This document shows positions 23,201 through 32,036 of a stretch of DNA of 45,266 nucleotides, one piece after another. Under the pieces are notes generated by a model that had not been told where the DNA came from, did no database searches, and saw only the letters and a program-made list of their open reading frames with translations. The translations under genes and the position numbers were made by a program. Positions within the stretch are counted from its first letter, which is position 1; the number at the start of each line of letters is the position of its first letter. The stretch is from Polaromonas sp. AET17H-212 (GTDB taxonomy: Bacteria > Pseudomonadota > Gammaproteobacteria > Burkholderiales > Burkholderiaceae_C): assembly GCF_002379085.1 (NCBI RefSeq), contig NZ_NBZW01000033.1:1-45266 (forward strand), given 5' to 3'.

Positions 23201-23974
23201 TTGTCAGCGGAGTTCATTCTTGAAACGCGTGGGTTGACCAAGGAATTCAAGGGATTCGTGGCCGTCAACCAGGTGGACCTGAAGGTCCAGCGCGGCCATA
23301 TCCACGCGTTGATCGGCCCCAACGGCGCGGGCAAAACCACTTTCTTCAACCTGCTGACCAAGTTTCTGCACCCGACCACCGGCACCATCCTGTTCAACGG
23401 CAACGACATCACGACCGAAAAGCCGGCGCAGACGGCACGGCGCGGCATTGTCCGTTCGTTCCAGATCTCGGCGGTGTTTCCGCACATGACCGTGCTGGAA
23501 AACGTGCGCGCGGCGCTGCAACGCAACCTTGGCACCTCGTTTCATTTCTGGAAAGCCGAAAGCACGCTGTTTCCCCTGCATGAACGCGCCCGCCAGCTGC
23601 TGGCCGAGGTGGACCTGCAGGACTTCGCCGAGGAGCTGACCGTCAACCTGCCCTATGGCCGCAAACGCGCGCTGGAGCTGGCCACCACGCTGGCGCTCGA
23701 GCCCGAGCTGATGCTGCTGGACGAACCGACCCAGGGCATGGGCCATGAAGACGTGGACCGCGTGACCCAGCTGATCAAGAAGGTCTCCGCCGGCCGCACC
23801 ATCCTGATGGTGGAGCACAACATGAACGTGGTCGCGTCGATCGCCGACCGCATCACGGTGCTGCAGCGCGGCGCCATCATTGCCGACGGTCCGTACGCCG
23901 AAGTGTCGAAAAACCCGCTGGTGATCGAGGCCTACATGGGCACGGCCAACACCGAACTGCAGGGAGCGCACTGA
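23201..23974 (+). CDS. livG: LIV-type ABC transporter ATP-binding protein (LivG family), second system
   Basis: This 257-residue ATPase carries Walker A GPNGAGKTTFFN (39-50), the LivG-type signature LPYGRKRALELATTLA, Walker B LMLLDEPTQGMG and the switch MVEHNMNVV. The start is TTG at 23201, supported by GGAGAG directly upstream at correct spacing; the ATG at 23179 is in another frame. It overlaps livF by one base (TGATG). The system serves import of an amino acid-like, amide or organic acid substrate. It is the first gene of livGFK, with the permeases following a terminator. Confidence 0.92.
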   Translation: MSAEFILETRGLTKEFKGFVAVNQVDLKVQRGHIHALIGPNGAGKTTFFNLLTKFLHPTTGTILFNGNDITTEKPAQTARRGIVRSFQISAVFPHMTVLENVRAALQRNLGTSFHFWKAESTLFPLHERARQLLAEVDLQDFAEELTVNLPYGRKRALELATTLALEPELMLLDEPTQGMGHEDVDRVTQLIKKVSAGRTILMVEHNMNVVASIADRITVLQRGAIIADGPYAEVSKNPLVIEAYMGTANTELQGAH

Positions 23975-24678
23975 TGTCCAAGGAACTCCTGAAAATCGAG
24001 AACCTGCATGCCTGGTATGGCGAGTCGCACATCCTGCACGGTGTGAACCTGACCGTGCACGAGGGCGAGGTGGTGACGCTGCTGGGCCGCAACGGCGCCG
24101 GTCGCACCACCACCATGCGCGCCATCGTCGGCCTGACCGGTTCGCGCAAGGGCTCGATCCGCATCAACGGTGAAGAAACCATCAAGCTGGCGCCGCACAA
24201 GGTGGCGCACATGGGCGTGGGTTACTGCCCCGAAGAACGCGGCATCTTCGCCAGCCTGACCGCCGAGGAAAACCTGATGCTGCCGCCCACGCTGGCACCG
24301 GGCGGCATGAGCGTCGAGGAAATCTACGCCATGTTCCCCAACCTGAAAGAGCGCGCGTCCAGCCCCGGCACACGCCTGTCGGGCGGCGAGCAGCAGATGC
24401 TGGCGGTGGCCCGCATCCTGCGCACCGGCGCGCGCCTGCTGCTGCTCGACGAAATCTCCGAGGGCCTGGCGCCCGTGATTGTGCAAAAGCTCGCCGAGAT
24501 GATTCTGACGCTCAAGGCCAAGGGTTACACCATCGTGCTGGTCGAGCAGAACTTCCGCTTCGCCGCGCCACTGGCCGACCGCTTTTACGTGATGGAGCAC
24601 GGCACCATCGTGAAACAGTTTGCCCAGAACGAGTTGACCCAGAACATGGGCATGCTGCAGGAATACCTCGGTGTCTGA
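23974..24678 (+). CDS. livF: LIV-type ABC transporter ATP-binding protein (LivF family) with Arg in Walker A
   Basis: The 234-residue product has all LivF landmarks: GEVVTLLGRNGAG, RLSGGEQQMLAVARIL, LLLLDEISEGLAP and VLVEQNFRFA. The invariant Walker A lysine is replaced by arginine at residue 44 (GAGRTTTMR). The codon is CGC, so two or more base changes from a Lys codon are involved and a sequencing slip is unlikely. I recall the same variant in related LivF proteins, so it may be lineage-specific and still active, perhaps with lowered ATP affinity. Start ATG overlaps the LivG stop by one base. Confidence 0.92.
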   Translation: MSKELLKIENLHAWYGESHILHGVNLTVHEGEVVTLLGRNGAGRTTTMRAIVGLTGSRKGSIRINGEETIKLAPHKVAHMGVGYCPEERGIFASLTAEENLMLPPTLAPGGMSVEEIYAMFPNLKERASSPGTRLSGGEQQMLAVARILRTGARLLLLDEISEGLAPVIVQKLAEMILTLKAKGYTIVLVEQNFRFAAPLADRFYVMEHGTIVKQFAQNELTQNMGMLQEYLGV

Positions 24679-24739
24679 CCGCCGCCAGGCCGGACCCGCC
24701 CCCCTTTTTCCGCTTTCGACCACAACCCAAGGAGACCCC

Positions 24740-25933
24740 ATGAAACTCAAAACCCTCGTCGCCGCACTGGCCATCGGCTTCGCCGCCGCTGCCTCCGCGC
24801 AGAACACCGGCCCCGTCAAGATCGGTTTCATCACCGACATGTCCAGCCTGTACGCCGACATCGACGGCCCGGCCGGCGGTGAAATGGTCAAGTGGGCCGC
24901 GCAGGATTTCGGCGGCAAGGTGCTGAACCGTCCGATCGAAGTGCTGACCGCCGACCACCAGAACAAGGCCGACGTCGCCAGCTCCAAGGCGCGCGAGTGG
25001 ATGGACAAGGACGGCCTGTCCATGCTGATCGGCGGCACCAATTCGGGCACGGCACTGGCCATGGCCAAGATCGCCGAAGAAAGAAAGAAACCCTTCATCG
25101 CCATCGGCCCCGGCTCGGCCCGCCTGACCAATGAAGCCTGCTCGCCTTACACCGTGCATTACGCCTACGACACCGTGGCCCTGGCCAAGGTGGCAGGCAC
25201 GGCTCTGGTGAAGTCCGGTGCCAAGAACTGGTTCTTCCTGACGGCTGACTATGCGTTCGGCTACTCGCTCGAAGGTGATGCATCGACCGTGGTCAAGGCC
25301 AACGGCGGCACCGTCGCCGGCGCCGTGCGCCACCCGCTCAATGCGTCGGACTTCTCGTCCTTCCTGCTGCAGGCGCAATCTTCCAAGGCCCAGGTGCTGG
25401 CGCTGGCCAATGCCGGCGGCGACTTCACCAACGCCATGAAAGCCGCCAAGGAATTCGGCATCAACAAGACCATGAAGGTCGCCGGCCTGCTGGTGTTCAT
25501 CAACGACGTGCACAGCCTGGGCCTGGCCAACACCGAAGGTCTGCAATTGGCCGACAGCTGGTACTGGAACCAGGACGATGCGTCGCGCAAGTTTGCCAAG
25601 CGCTTCTTCGACAAGTACAAGCGCATGCCTTCGAGCCTGCAGGCCGCCGACTACTCGGCCGCCACGAACTACCTGAAGGCCGTGCAGACCGCCGGCACGA
25701 CGGACGGCGACAAGGTCATGGCCACGCTCAAGGGCATGAAGATCGACGACTTCTACAACAAGGGCCAGATCCGCGCCGATGGCCGCATGATCCACGACAT
25801 GTACCTGTTCCAGGTCAAGTCGGCCAAGGAATCGACCACGCCATGGGACTACTATAAAACCGTGTCCAGGATCCCTGGCGACCAGGCCTTCACCACGGTC
25901 GCCGAGTCCAAGTGCGCCCTGCTCAAGAAGTAA
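24740..25933 (+). CDS. livK: LIV-type periplasmic substrate-binding protein, second system
   Basis: This 397-residue precursor has a signal peptide at about 1-22 (MKLKTLVAALAIGFAAAASAQ, cleaved near ASA). The Peripla_BP_6 fold follows: VKIGFITDMSSLYADIDGP, MVKWAAQDFGG and IEVLTADHQNKADVA. The start at 24740 has AAGGAG upstream; a longer in-frame start at 24671 overlaps livF and would bury the signal peptide. Segments such as SCSPYTVHYAYDT-like (here ACSPYTVHYAYDT) and ADYAFGYSLEGD place it among ligand receptors for amides or organic acids; the ligand is unknown. A strong terminator follows at 26107. Confidence 0.92.
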   Translation: MKLKTLVAALAIGFAAAASAQNTGPVKIGFITDMSSLYADIDGPAGGEMVKWAAQDFGGKVLNRPIEVLTADHQNKADVASSKAREWMDKDGLSMLIGGTNSGTALAMAKIAEERKKPFIAIGPGSARLTNEACSPYTVHYAYDTVALAKVAGTALVKSGAKNWFFLTADYAFGYSLEGDASTVVKANGGTVAGAVRHPLNASDFSSFLLQAQSSKAQVLALANAGGDFTNAMKAAKEFGINKTMKVAGLLVFINDVHSLGLANTEGLQLADSWYWNQDDASRKFAKRFFDKYKRMPSSLQAADYSAATNYLKAVQTAGTTDGDKVMATLKGMKIDDFYNKGQIRADGRMIHDMYLFQVKSAKESTTPWDYYKTVSRIPGDQAFTTVAESKCALLKK

Positions 25934-26106
25934 GCTGACCCTCAGTACCGCACCCCGAAAATATCGAAACATGAAAGCGCGCCTTCGCACCCATGGCGGC
26001 GTTGCAATCCTTGCGAAGGCGCACAGCCTTCGCTGCGGCTTGCGCCTTGCCCTGGGCACGAAGCCATCACTTTCACTTTGTTTCGCTACTTCCGGGTTGC
26101 AGTACT

Positions 26107-26139
26107 AGTGGCCGGTCGCAGCGCGGCCGGCCACTTTTT
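26107..26139 (+). terminator. Rho-independent terminator after livK
   Basis: AGTGGCCGG (26107-26115) pairs perfectly with CCGGCCACT (26127-26135), followed by a T-run. The stem is nine pairs long and GC-rich with an 11-base loop. It sits 174 bases after livK and 47 bases before livH, so it should limit transcription of the permease genes relative to the binding protein, or mark a separate livHM transcript. The rest of the 252-base gap holds no gene. Confidence 0.75.
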
Positions 26140-26185
26140 ACTTTGCTATTGTTTGTACTCTCACAGCGTGAACTGACGGGTCTCC

Positions 26186-27070
26186 ATGGAAATTTTCGGT
26201 ATCCCCCATCAAGCCTTTCTGGGCCAGCTGCTGCTGGGCCTGGTCAATGGCGCGTTTTACGCCATGCTCAGCCTCGGGCTGGCGGTGATCTTCGGCCTGC
26301 TGGGCGTGGTCAATTTTGCGCACGGCGCACTCTACATGCTGGGCGCCTTTGCTGCCTGGATCATGCTCGACAAGTTCGGCATCAATTATTGGGCGGCGCT
26401 GATCCTGGCGCCGCTGCTGGTGGGCGCGCTCGGCGTGGTCATCGAGCGTCTCTTCCTCAAACACCTGTACAAGCTCGACCCGCTGTACGGCTTGCTGCTG
26501 ACCTTTGGTCTGGCGCTGATTCTCGAGGGGGTGTTCCGCGAGCTGTATGGCGCGTCGGGCCAGTCCTACAACGTGCCTGAGCTGCTCTCGGGCGCGACCA
26601 ACCTGGGCTTCATGGTCCTGCCGAACTACCGCGCCTGGGTGGTGCTGGTGTCGCTGGTGGTCTGCCTGGGCACCTGGTACCTGATCGAACGCACCCGGCT
26701 CGGCGCCTACCTGCGCGCCGGCACCGAAAACGCCGCGCTGGTGCAGGCCTTCGGCATCAACGTGCCCATGATGGTGATGCTGACCTACGGCGCCGGCGCC
26801 GCGCTGGCCGCGCTGGCCGGTGTGCTGGCCGCACCCATCATCCAGGTCAACCCGCTGATGGGCTCCAACCTGATCATCGTGGTGTTTGCCGTGGTCGTGA
26901 TCGGCGGCATGGGCTCCATCATGGGCTCCATCCTGACCGGCCTGGGCCTGGGCATCGTCGAAGGGCTGACACGGGTGTTCTACCCCGAGGCGTCCAACAT
27001 TGTGGTGTTTGTCATCATGGTCGTCGTGCTGATGTTCCGGCCCGCCGGCCTGTTCGGCAAGGAGGCCTGA
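26186..27070 (+). CDS. livH: LIV-type ABC transporter permease (LivH family), second system
   Basis: This is a 294-residue inner-membrane permease with about eight hydrophobic segments. Family landmarks are LVNGAFYAMLSLGLAVIFGLLGVVNFAHGALYMLGAF near the N-terminus (read in parts), RTRLGAYLRAGTENAALVQAFGIN before the docking loop and FAVVVIGGMGSIMGSILTGL. The start MEIFGIPHQAF is the usual family N-terminus. Four bases separate it from livM. It belongs with livG, livF and livK despite the terminator between them. Confidence 0.93.
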   Translation: MEIFGIPHQAFLGQLLLGLVNGAFYAMLSLGLAVIFGLLGVVNFAHGALYMLGAFAAWIMLDKFGINYWAALILAPLLVGALGVVIERLFLKHLYKLDPLYGLLLTFGLALILEGVFRELYGASGQSYNVPELLSGATNLGFMVLPNYRAWVVLVSLVVCLGTWYLIERTRLGAYLRAGTENAALVQAFGINVPMMVMLTYGAGAALAALAGVLAAPIIQVNPLMGSNLIIVVFAVVVIGGMGSIMGSILTGLGLGIVEGLTRVFYPEASNIVVFVIMVVVLMFRPAGLFGKEA

Positions 27071-27073
27071 GCC

Positions 27074-28075
27074 ATGCGCCCTGCCATCAATTCCCCCCAT
27101 GACAACAAGCAGATGACCCCAGCCGCCAAACTCATTCAAATCACCTACATCGCGCTGCTGATCCTGGCGCTGGTGGCGCCCCTGCTCGGCCTCTACCCTG
27201 TGTTTGTCATGAAGCTGCTGTGCTTCGCCATTTTTGCCTGCGCCTTCAACCTGCTGCTGGGTTTCACCGGCCTGCTGTCGTTCGGCCATGCGGCGTTTTT
27301 CGGGTCGGCCGCCTACGCCACCGGCTGGATCGTCAAGTCGCAGGGCTGGACGCCCGAGCTCGGCATCCTGGCCGGCGTGGTGGCCTCGGGCCTGATCGGC
27401 CTGGTGGTCGGCCTGGTCGCCATCCGGCGCCAGGGCATCTACTTCGCCATGATCACGCTGGCGATCGCCCAGATGGTGTATTTCGTCTGCCTGCAGGCAC
27501 CCTTTACCGGTGGTGAAGACGGCCTGCAAGGCGTGCCGCGCGGCGCGCTGTTCGGCCTGTTCTCGCTGGAGTCGGACACCGCCATGTACTACCTGGTGGT
27601 GGCGGTGTTTGTCGGCTGTTTTCTGGCCATTTCACGCATCGTGCGTTCGCCTTTCGGCCAGGTGCTCAAGATGATCCGTGAAAACGAACCCCGCGCGATT
27701 TCGCTGGGCTACCAGGTGGACCGTTACAAGCTGCTGGCCTTCGTTCTGTCGGCCGCGCTGGCCGGCCTGGCCGGTTCGCTCAAGACCCTGGTCATGGGTT
27801 TTGCCACCCTGTCCGACGCGCACTGGTCGATGTCGGGCGAAGTGATCCTGATGACGCTGCTCGGCGGTGTCGGCACCTTCTTCGGCCCGGTGTTCGGCGC
27901 CGGCATCGTGATCTCGCTGCAGAACCTGCTGGCCGACAAGGTCGGCTCGTGGGTCACTGTGATCATCGGCGTGATTTTTGTGATCTGCGTGCTGGCCTTC
28001 CGCAAGGGTGTGGTCGGCGAGCTGCAGGCTTTCATGGAGCGGCGCCGGCGCGCTGCGGCGGCGCCCGACGCGTAA
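27074..28075 (+). CDS. livM: LIV-type ABC transporter permease (LivM family), second system
   Basis: The 333-residue permease partner of LivH shows the LivM signature FNLLLGFTGLLSFGHAAFFG, then a GIYFAMITLAIAQMVYF helix and a VILMTLLGGVGTFFGPVFGAG loop. The tail is short and basic (ERRRRAAAAPDA). The ATG at 27074 lies four bases after livH; an internal ATG at residue 15 (MTPAAKL) is possible because the first residues are hydrophilic. Together with livH, G, F and K this completes a second five-gene importer, unlike the first system where H and M are fused. Confidence 0.92.
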   Translation: MRPAINSPHDNKQMTPAAKLIQITYIALLILALVAPLLGLYPVFVMKLLCFAIFACAFNLLLGFTGLLSFGHAAFFGSAAYATGWIVKSQGWTPELGILAGVVASGLIGLVVGLVAIRRQGIYFAMITLAIAQMVYFVCLQAPFTGGEDGLQGVPRGALFGLFSLESDTAMYYLVVAVFVGCFLAISRIVRSPFGQVLKMIRENEPRAISLGYQVDRYKLLAFVLSAALAGLAGSLKTLVMGFATLSDAHWSMSGEVILMTLLGGVGTFFGPVFGAGIVISLQNLLADKVGSWVTVIIGVIFVICVLAFRKGVVGELQAFMERRRRAAAAPDA

Positions 28076-28120
28076 GCAGCGGCGGGCGAGAACCGGGCAA
28101 GCCGGTCAGCCCGCGCCACG

Positions 28121-28999
28121 TTACGGGTTGTCTGCCGCGCCGTCGGTCGACAGCGCCTCGGCCACATGCTGGGGCACCACCAGCTGGCCCTGGTCATCGG
28201 GCAGGGCCTCGATGCTGATCACCGGCGCTGACGAGCTGACGCCGCCGAACATCGTTGCAAACGCGGCGTCTGCCGCATCGCGGCCGGTGGCCAGGCGCAC
28301 AAACCCCATCGGAATCGCCGTGCCCGAGGGGTCGAACATGTACCAGCGGTGGCCCACATAAACCTCGACATAGGCGTGAAAATCGGTCGGGCCCAGGGCC
28401 GGGTCGGCGCCGTAGTCGATGCCGCTGACAAACCGCGCGGGAATGTTGACCGCGCGGCACAGCGCAATCATCAGGTGCGCAAAATCGCGGCAGACACCGG
28501 CCTCGTCGATCAGGGTGTCGATGGCCGTGGTGTTGCCGGTGGAACTGTTGGACATGAAGCTCACGCGCTGGTGGACCCAGTCGCGGATCGCCTGGACCCG
28601 GCTGTAGCCCTGGCGCAGCTGGCCAAACTCCTTGACGGCCAGCCGGTGCAGCCGGTCGGACTGGCAATAACGGCTGGGGTAGAGGTAAGGCAGCACCGCG
28701 CCCGGCAGCTGCAGCACGCCGACCTCGGCCACCTGGTCGGGTTGCGCCACATGGTGGCGGATGTCCACCGTCGCACCGTAACTGACCGTCAAGGGACCGG
28801 GCAGGGCCCTGAACTTGAGGTAGCGGTTGCGGCTGACCGCATCCGTATAAAACTCGGGCTGCAGCACCTGGCTGATGCCCAGGGTCTCGCTGACCACCGC
28901 CTGCTCGCGCGTGTGGGCCGCATGGATGTTGAAGATGAAATCGCAGCCGGCATCGGCCACCTGGTAACCCAGTTCAATGGAAAATTTAAGCCTGACCAT
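28121..28999 (-). CDS. Transglutaminase-like protease-fold protein
   Basis: This 292-residue cytoplasmic protein has an N-terminal beta-rich region (Bact_transglu_N type, about 1-110) and a transglutaminase core. The catalytic triad is visible: Cys170 (DEAGVCRDFAH), His208 (DFHAYVEVY) and Asp223 (MFDPSG). No signal peptide is present. The family may act as a peptidase or cross-linking enzyme; members often sit beside circularly permuted ATP-grasp and alpha-E genes, which are absent here. I chose the ATG at 28999, which has AGGA upstream; the longer frame has no start with a ribosome site. Confidence 0.88.
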   Translation of the reverse strand: MVRLKFSIELGYQVADAGCDFIFNIHAAHTREQAVVSETLGISQVLQPEFYTDAVSRNRYLKFRALPGPLTVSYGATVDIRHHVAQPDQVAEVGVLQLPGAVLPYLYPSRYCQSDRLHRLAVKEFGQLRQGYSRVQAIRDWVHQRVSFMSNSSTGNTTAIDTLIDEAGVCRDFAHLMIALCRAVNIPARFVSGIDYGADPALGPTDFHAYVEVYVGHRWYMFDPSGTAIPMGFVRLATGRDAADAAFATMFGGVSSSAPVISIEALPDDQGQLVVPQHVAEALSTDGAADNP

Positions 29000-29068
29000 G
29001 GATGTATCCTGAAAGGGCGCCACAGCCGGAGGGCGCAGGCTGCGAACTGAAAAGGGAGAGGCGTGAAA

Positions 29069-29086
29069 GGTGCAGCGGCGTGCACC
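29069..29086. other. Inverted repeat upstream of the transglutaminase-like gene
   Basis: GGTGCA-GCGGCG-TGCACC forms six perfect pairs around a six-base centre, about 70 bases before the transglutaminase-like start. It may be an operator or an mRNA hairpin. The surrounding gap 29000-29312 holds otherwise only the repeat copy at 29251 and no gene. Confidence 0.35.
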
Positions 29087-29250
29087 GCTGTCCGGGCATC
29101 CCCGCCATGGTGGATTGTGATGACATCCAAAGACCCTGCCGGCAACTCGCGGCAGCGCCCCATGAGCCGCTCCCACCGCGACTGACGCGCGGGCAGCACA
29201 TCCGCCTACAGACAGCCCTTCAAGCCGGCAGGGCCGGCCTCAGTCGCTCC

Positions 29251-29309
29251 TCTTTTAATAGCTTCGCGCGCCCATCCAGAAAGGGCTAAGGGGCAATTTG
29301 ATGCTCAAA
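29251..29309 (+). repeat. ATAGCTG-type dispersed repeat, copy 3
   Basis: This contains TTTTAATAGCTTCGCGCG, then AAGGGCTAAGGGGCAATTTGAT and GCTCAAA. The copy is more diverged than copy 2 but keeps the order of blocks. It ends three bases before the dbpA stop codon, so it lies at the 3' side of a gene, as copy 1 does. Confidence 0.6.
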
Positions 29310-29312
29310 CGC

Positions 29313-30752
29313 TCAGGCTTCGTCCATGAAGCGCACCTTGACGCTTTTGCCCTTGACGCCGCCGGTGGCGAGTTTTTGCTGGGCCTGGCTGGCAATCGCG
29401 CGGTCCACCGCGACATAGGTGGAGAACTCATTGACGTTGATCTTGCCGACCTGTTCGCGCGTGAAGGGCGGCACGTTGCCGGCCTCGCCGGTCAGCGCGC
29501 CCAGCACGTCACCGGCGCGGATTTTTTCCTTGCGACCGCCAACGATCTGCAGGGTCACCATGGGCGGCAGCAGCGGCTCGTTGCTGGCCGGCGTCAGTTC
29601 GCTGAGCTTGTGCCATTCGGACTCGGCCTTCTGCAGCACCTCGATTTTCCCGACGTAACCCATCTCGTCCATGCTCGCCAGGCTGATGGCCCAGCCTTCT
29701 TCGTCGGCGCGGCCGGTGCGGCCGATGCGGTGGATGTGCACCTCGGCGTCCGGCGTCACGTCGACGTTGATGACCATTTCGAGCTGTGCGATGTCCAGGC
29801 CGCGCGCGGCCACGTCGGTGGCCACCAGCACCGAGCAACTGCGGTTGGAAAACTGCACCAGCACCTGGTCGCGCTCGCGCTGCTCCAGTTCACCAAACAG
29901 CGCCAGCGCGCTGAAGCCCTGGTCTTTCAAATAGGCCACGAGCGCGCGGCACTGCGACTTGGTGTTGCAAAACGCCAGCGTGCTGGCCGGCCGGAAGTGG
30001 CGCAGCACTTGCGCGACGGCGCCCAGGCGGGCTTCGTCGTGGTCGCTGTCGGGCACCTGGTACCAGCGCTGCTGGATCTTGGTTTTTTCATGCTGCGCCT
30101 GCACCGTGATGGTTTGCGGCGTCTTCATGAACTGCTGGCTGATCTTGGCGATGCCTTCCGGGTAGGTGGCCGAAAACAGCAGGGTCTGGCGCTCTTTCGG
30201 GCACTGCTTGGCGACGGTCACGATGTCGTCGAAAAAGCCCATGTCCAGCATGCGGTCGGCTTCGTCGAGCACCAGCGTGTTCATGGCTTCCAGGTTCAGG
30301 TTGCCGCGTGCCAGGTGGTCCATGATGCGGCCCGGCGTGCCGACGACGATGTGGGCGCCGTTTTCCAGGCTGGCGGTCTGGTTGCGCAGCGGCACGCCGC
30401 CGCAGAGCACCACCACCTTCACGTTTTCCTCCGCCCGCGCCAGGCGGCGGATTTCGGTGGCGACCTGGTCGGCCAGCTCGCGCGTTGGGCACAGCACCAT
30501 GGCCTGCACCGCAAAACGCCGCGCATTGAGGTTGGCCAGAAGTGGAATCGCAAAGGCGGCGGTCTTGCCGCTGCCGGTTTTGGCCTGCGCGATCAAGTCC
30601 TTGCCGGCCAGCGCCAGCGGCAGGCTGGCCGCCTGGATCGGCGTCATGGCGAGGTAGCCCAGGGTTTTCAGATTGGCCTGCATCGCAGGGTTCAGCGGCA
30701 GCGTGCTGAAGTCGGTGCTGGCTGCGCCGGAAGTCGAAGGGGAAGAAGTCAT
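29313..30752 (-). CDS. dbpA: DEAD-box RNA helicase DbpA
   Basis: This 479-residue helicase acts in assembly of the large ribosomal subunit, recognising hairpin 92 of 23S rRNA. Core motifs: TPIQAASLPLAL, AKTGSGKT (57-64), PTRELADQ, TPGRIMDHL, VLDEADRMLDMGF, LFSATYPE, TDVAARGLDIAQLEMVINVD and HRIGRTGRA. The C-terminal DbpA RNA-binding domain is complete: LQIVGGRKEKIRAGDVLGAL, EVGKI-type (here REQVGKINVNEFSTYVAVD) and the closing GKSVKVRFM. The start at 30752 has CAGGG upstream; the frame stays open further but without a ribosome site. Confidence 0.93.
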   Translation of the reverse strand: MTSSPSTSGAASTDFSTLPLNPAMQANLKTLGYLAMTPIQAASLPLALAGKDLIAQAKTGSGKTAAFAIPLLANLNARRFAVQAMVLCPTRELADQVATEIRRLARAEENVKVVVLCGGVPLRNQTASLENGAHIVVGTPGRIMDHLARGNLNLEAMNTLVLDEADRMLDMGFFDDIVTVAKQCPKERQTLLFSATYPEGIAKISQQFMKTPQTITVQAQHEKTKIQQRWYQVPDSDHDEARLGAVAQVLRHFRPASTLAFCNTKSQCRALVAYLKDQGFSALALFGELEQRERDQVLVQFSNRSCSVLVATDVAARGLDIAQLEMVINVDVTPDAEVHIHRIGRTGRADEEGWAISLASMDEMGYVGKIEVLQKAESEWHKLSELTPASNEPLLPPMVTLQIVGGRKEKIRAGDVLGALTGEAGNVPPFTREQVGKINVNEFSTYVAVDRAIASQAQQKLATGGVKGKSVKVRFMDEA

Positions 30753-30842
30753 GCCCTGATTATCGACGCTGGGGCTTTTCCAGCCCCCTGGCGTACCTTG
30801 AGAGCCCTTGGCAGGCGCAGGCAGCACCAACACCTCAGGGAC

Positions 30843-30912
30843 TCAAAAGATGGATAAAAACGGGCGCCATCCCGTATAAAACGTGCGCCTATAGCTACTG
30901 TATTGATAGCGA
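30843..30912 (-). repeat. ATAGCTG-type dispersed repeat, copy 4
   Basis: On the minus strand this reads CGCTATCAATACAGTAGC, then TATAGGCGCACG, GGGATGGCGCCCG and TTTTTATCCATC. It is a diverged member of the 60-bp family, in the divergent gap between dbpA and the PAP2 gene (30753-31027). Confidence 0.55.
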
Positions 30913-31027
30913 ATTAGAGGTTGCCAGCGCCGAAGGCCCCCACAGCGTGCCGCAGACGCCCCGCACAGCGTAAGCTTGCCGGAACGCCCTGTTTTTTCTT
31001 TGCCTGCTGTCCCCGCCCACCCCCACC

Positions 31028-31855
31028 ATGCCTTTTGACGACTCTACCGCCGCCCTGGTCCAGGCCTTGGGCGACCTGGGCCTGACGCTCTTTTTTGCGC
31101 TGCTGGCCTTGCTGCTGCCCACCGCCACCCTGCTGTGGTGGCTGGTGCAGCGTTACGCGGTGCCAAGCAAGACCAGCACGCTGCCGGCCGGCGCCTTCCT
31201 GCTGATCCGGCTGGCAGCGGGGTTTGCCGTGCTGGTCGGCGCAGCGGCTGTTTTTGCGGAAATTGCCGAAGCCCTGGGGGATGGCCCGCGCGCCGGCCAG
31301 CTCGACCAGCTGTTTTCAGACGCGCTTCACGCCAGCACCGCCGGCTGGGCCCTGCAGGTTTTCGCGGGGATCACCCGGCTCGGCGACACCGCCACCCTGG
31401 CGGCCTGGGGCGTGGGGGTGGCGACGGTGCTGCTGCTGCGCGGCCGGCGCTGGCTGGCCCTGGGCTGGGTGCTGGCCATCAGCGGCAACGCCCTGCTCAA
31501 CACCACCCTCAAGGCGCTGTTTGAAAGAACCCGGCCCGTGCACGACAGCGCCCTGGTACATGCGGGCGGCTGGAGTTTTCCGAGCGGGCACAGCTCGGGG
31601 TCGGTGGTGGTCTATGGCATGCTGGCCTACGTGCTGATCCACAGCCTGCCGCCGGACACGGCGCGCCGCGCCAGTCTGCCGCTGGTGCTGCTGGCTGCCA
31701 CCCTGGCGTTTTCCGTCGGTTGCAGCCGGGTTTTTCTGCAGGTCCATTTCGCCACCGACGTGCTCGCCGGGTTTGCCTCCGGCTCGGCCTGGCTGGCCGT
31801 CTGTGTGGCCAGCATCGAGCTGACGCGCCACTACGGCCGCACCCGCGCCACTTGA
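31028..31855 (+). CDS. PAP2-superfamily membrane phosphatase
   Basis: This integral membrane phosphatase of 275 residues has about six hydrophobic segments. The three active-site signatures are present: KALFERTRP (Lys162, Arg169), PSGHSS (185-190) and SRVFLQVHFATDV (Arg234, His240, Asp244). Such enzymes dephosphorylate undecaprenyl pyrophosphate, phosphatidic acid or phosphatidylglycerophosphate; which one cannot be said. The ATG at 31028 precedes a short soluble tail and the first helix (about 15-40). Its 3' end touches a fragment of a LysR gene in another frame, so an insertion or deletion may have brought the two together. Confidence 0.9.
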   Translation: MPFDDSTAALVQALGDLGLTLFFALLALLLPTATLLWWLVQRYAVPSKTSTLPAGAFLLIRLAAGFAVLVGAAAVFAEIAEALGDGPRAGQLDQLFSDALHASTAGWALQVFAGITRLGDTATLAAWGVGVATVLLLRGRRWLALGWVLAISGNALLNTTLKALFERTRPVHDSALVHAGGWSFPSGHSSGSVVVYGMLAYVLIHSLPPDTARRASLPLVLLAATLAFSVGCSRVFLQVHFATDVLAGFASGSAWLAVCVASIELTRHYGRTRAT

Positions 31856-32003
31856 TATTTTCGTCATTCACAGGGTCCCGGAAGCGTTCGAGCCGGCGGC
31901 CCGCCCCATCAGCGTGGTCTACCCGCATGGCCGGCCGCTGCCCATGCGCACGCAAGTCTTCATCGAATGGATCAGGCACGAACTGCGGGAGTTTCAAAGC
32001 TGA
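31854..32003 (+). pseudogene. C-terminal remnant of a LysR-type regulator
   Basis: Overlapping the PAP2 stop by two bases and in another frame, this stretch reads FVIHRVPEAFEPAARPISVV, then YPHGRPLPMRTQVFIEWIRH and ELREFQS before a TGA. PISVVYP...VFIEWI is the usual end of LysR effector domains. No upstream part or start codon exists. It is about 48 residues of an expected 300, so a decayed gene. The gap 31856-32166 holds this, the repeat at 32037 and nothing else I can recognise. Confidence 0.55.
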
Positions 32004-32036
32004 GCCCCGGCGACGGATCGGCAGCTCGAGCATTGA

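Noticed and set aside
24512..26059. 515-codon open frame on the minus strand
   Set aside because: It is antisense to the second livK and the end of livF, both with intact motifs and ribosome sites.
26138..27529. 463-codon open frame on the minus strand
   Set aside because: It is antisense to livH and livM and has Gln/His/Asp-rich shadow composition.
28080..28110. ACCGG-GCAAG-CCGGT hairpin after livM as terminator
   Set aside because: The stem is only five pairs and no T-run follows.
29298..30857. 519-codon open frame on the plus strand
   Set aside because: It is antisense to dbpA, whose helicase motifs are complete; the shadow has no recognisable domain.
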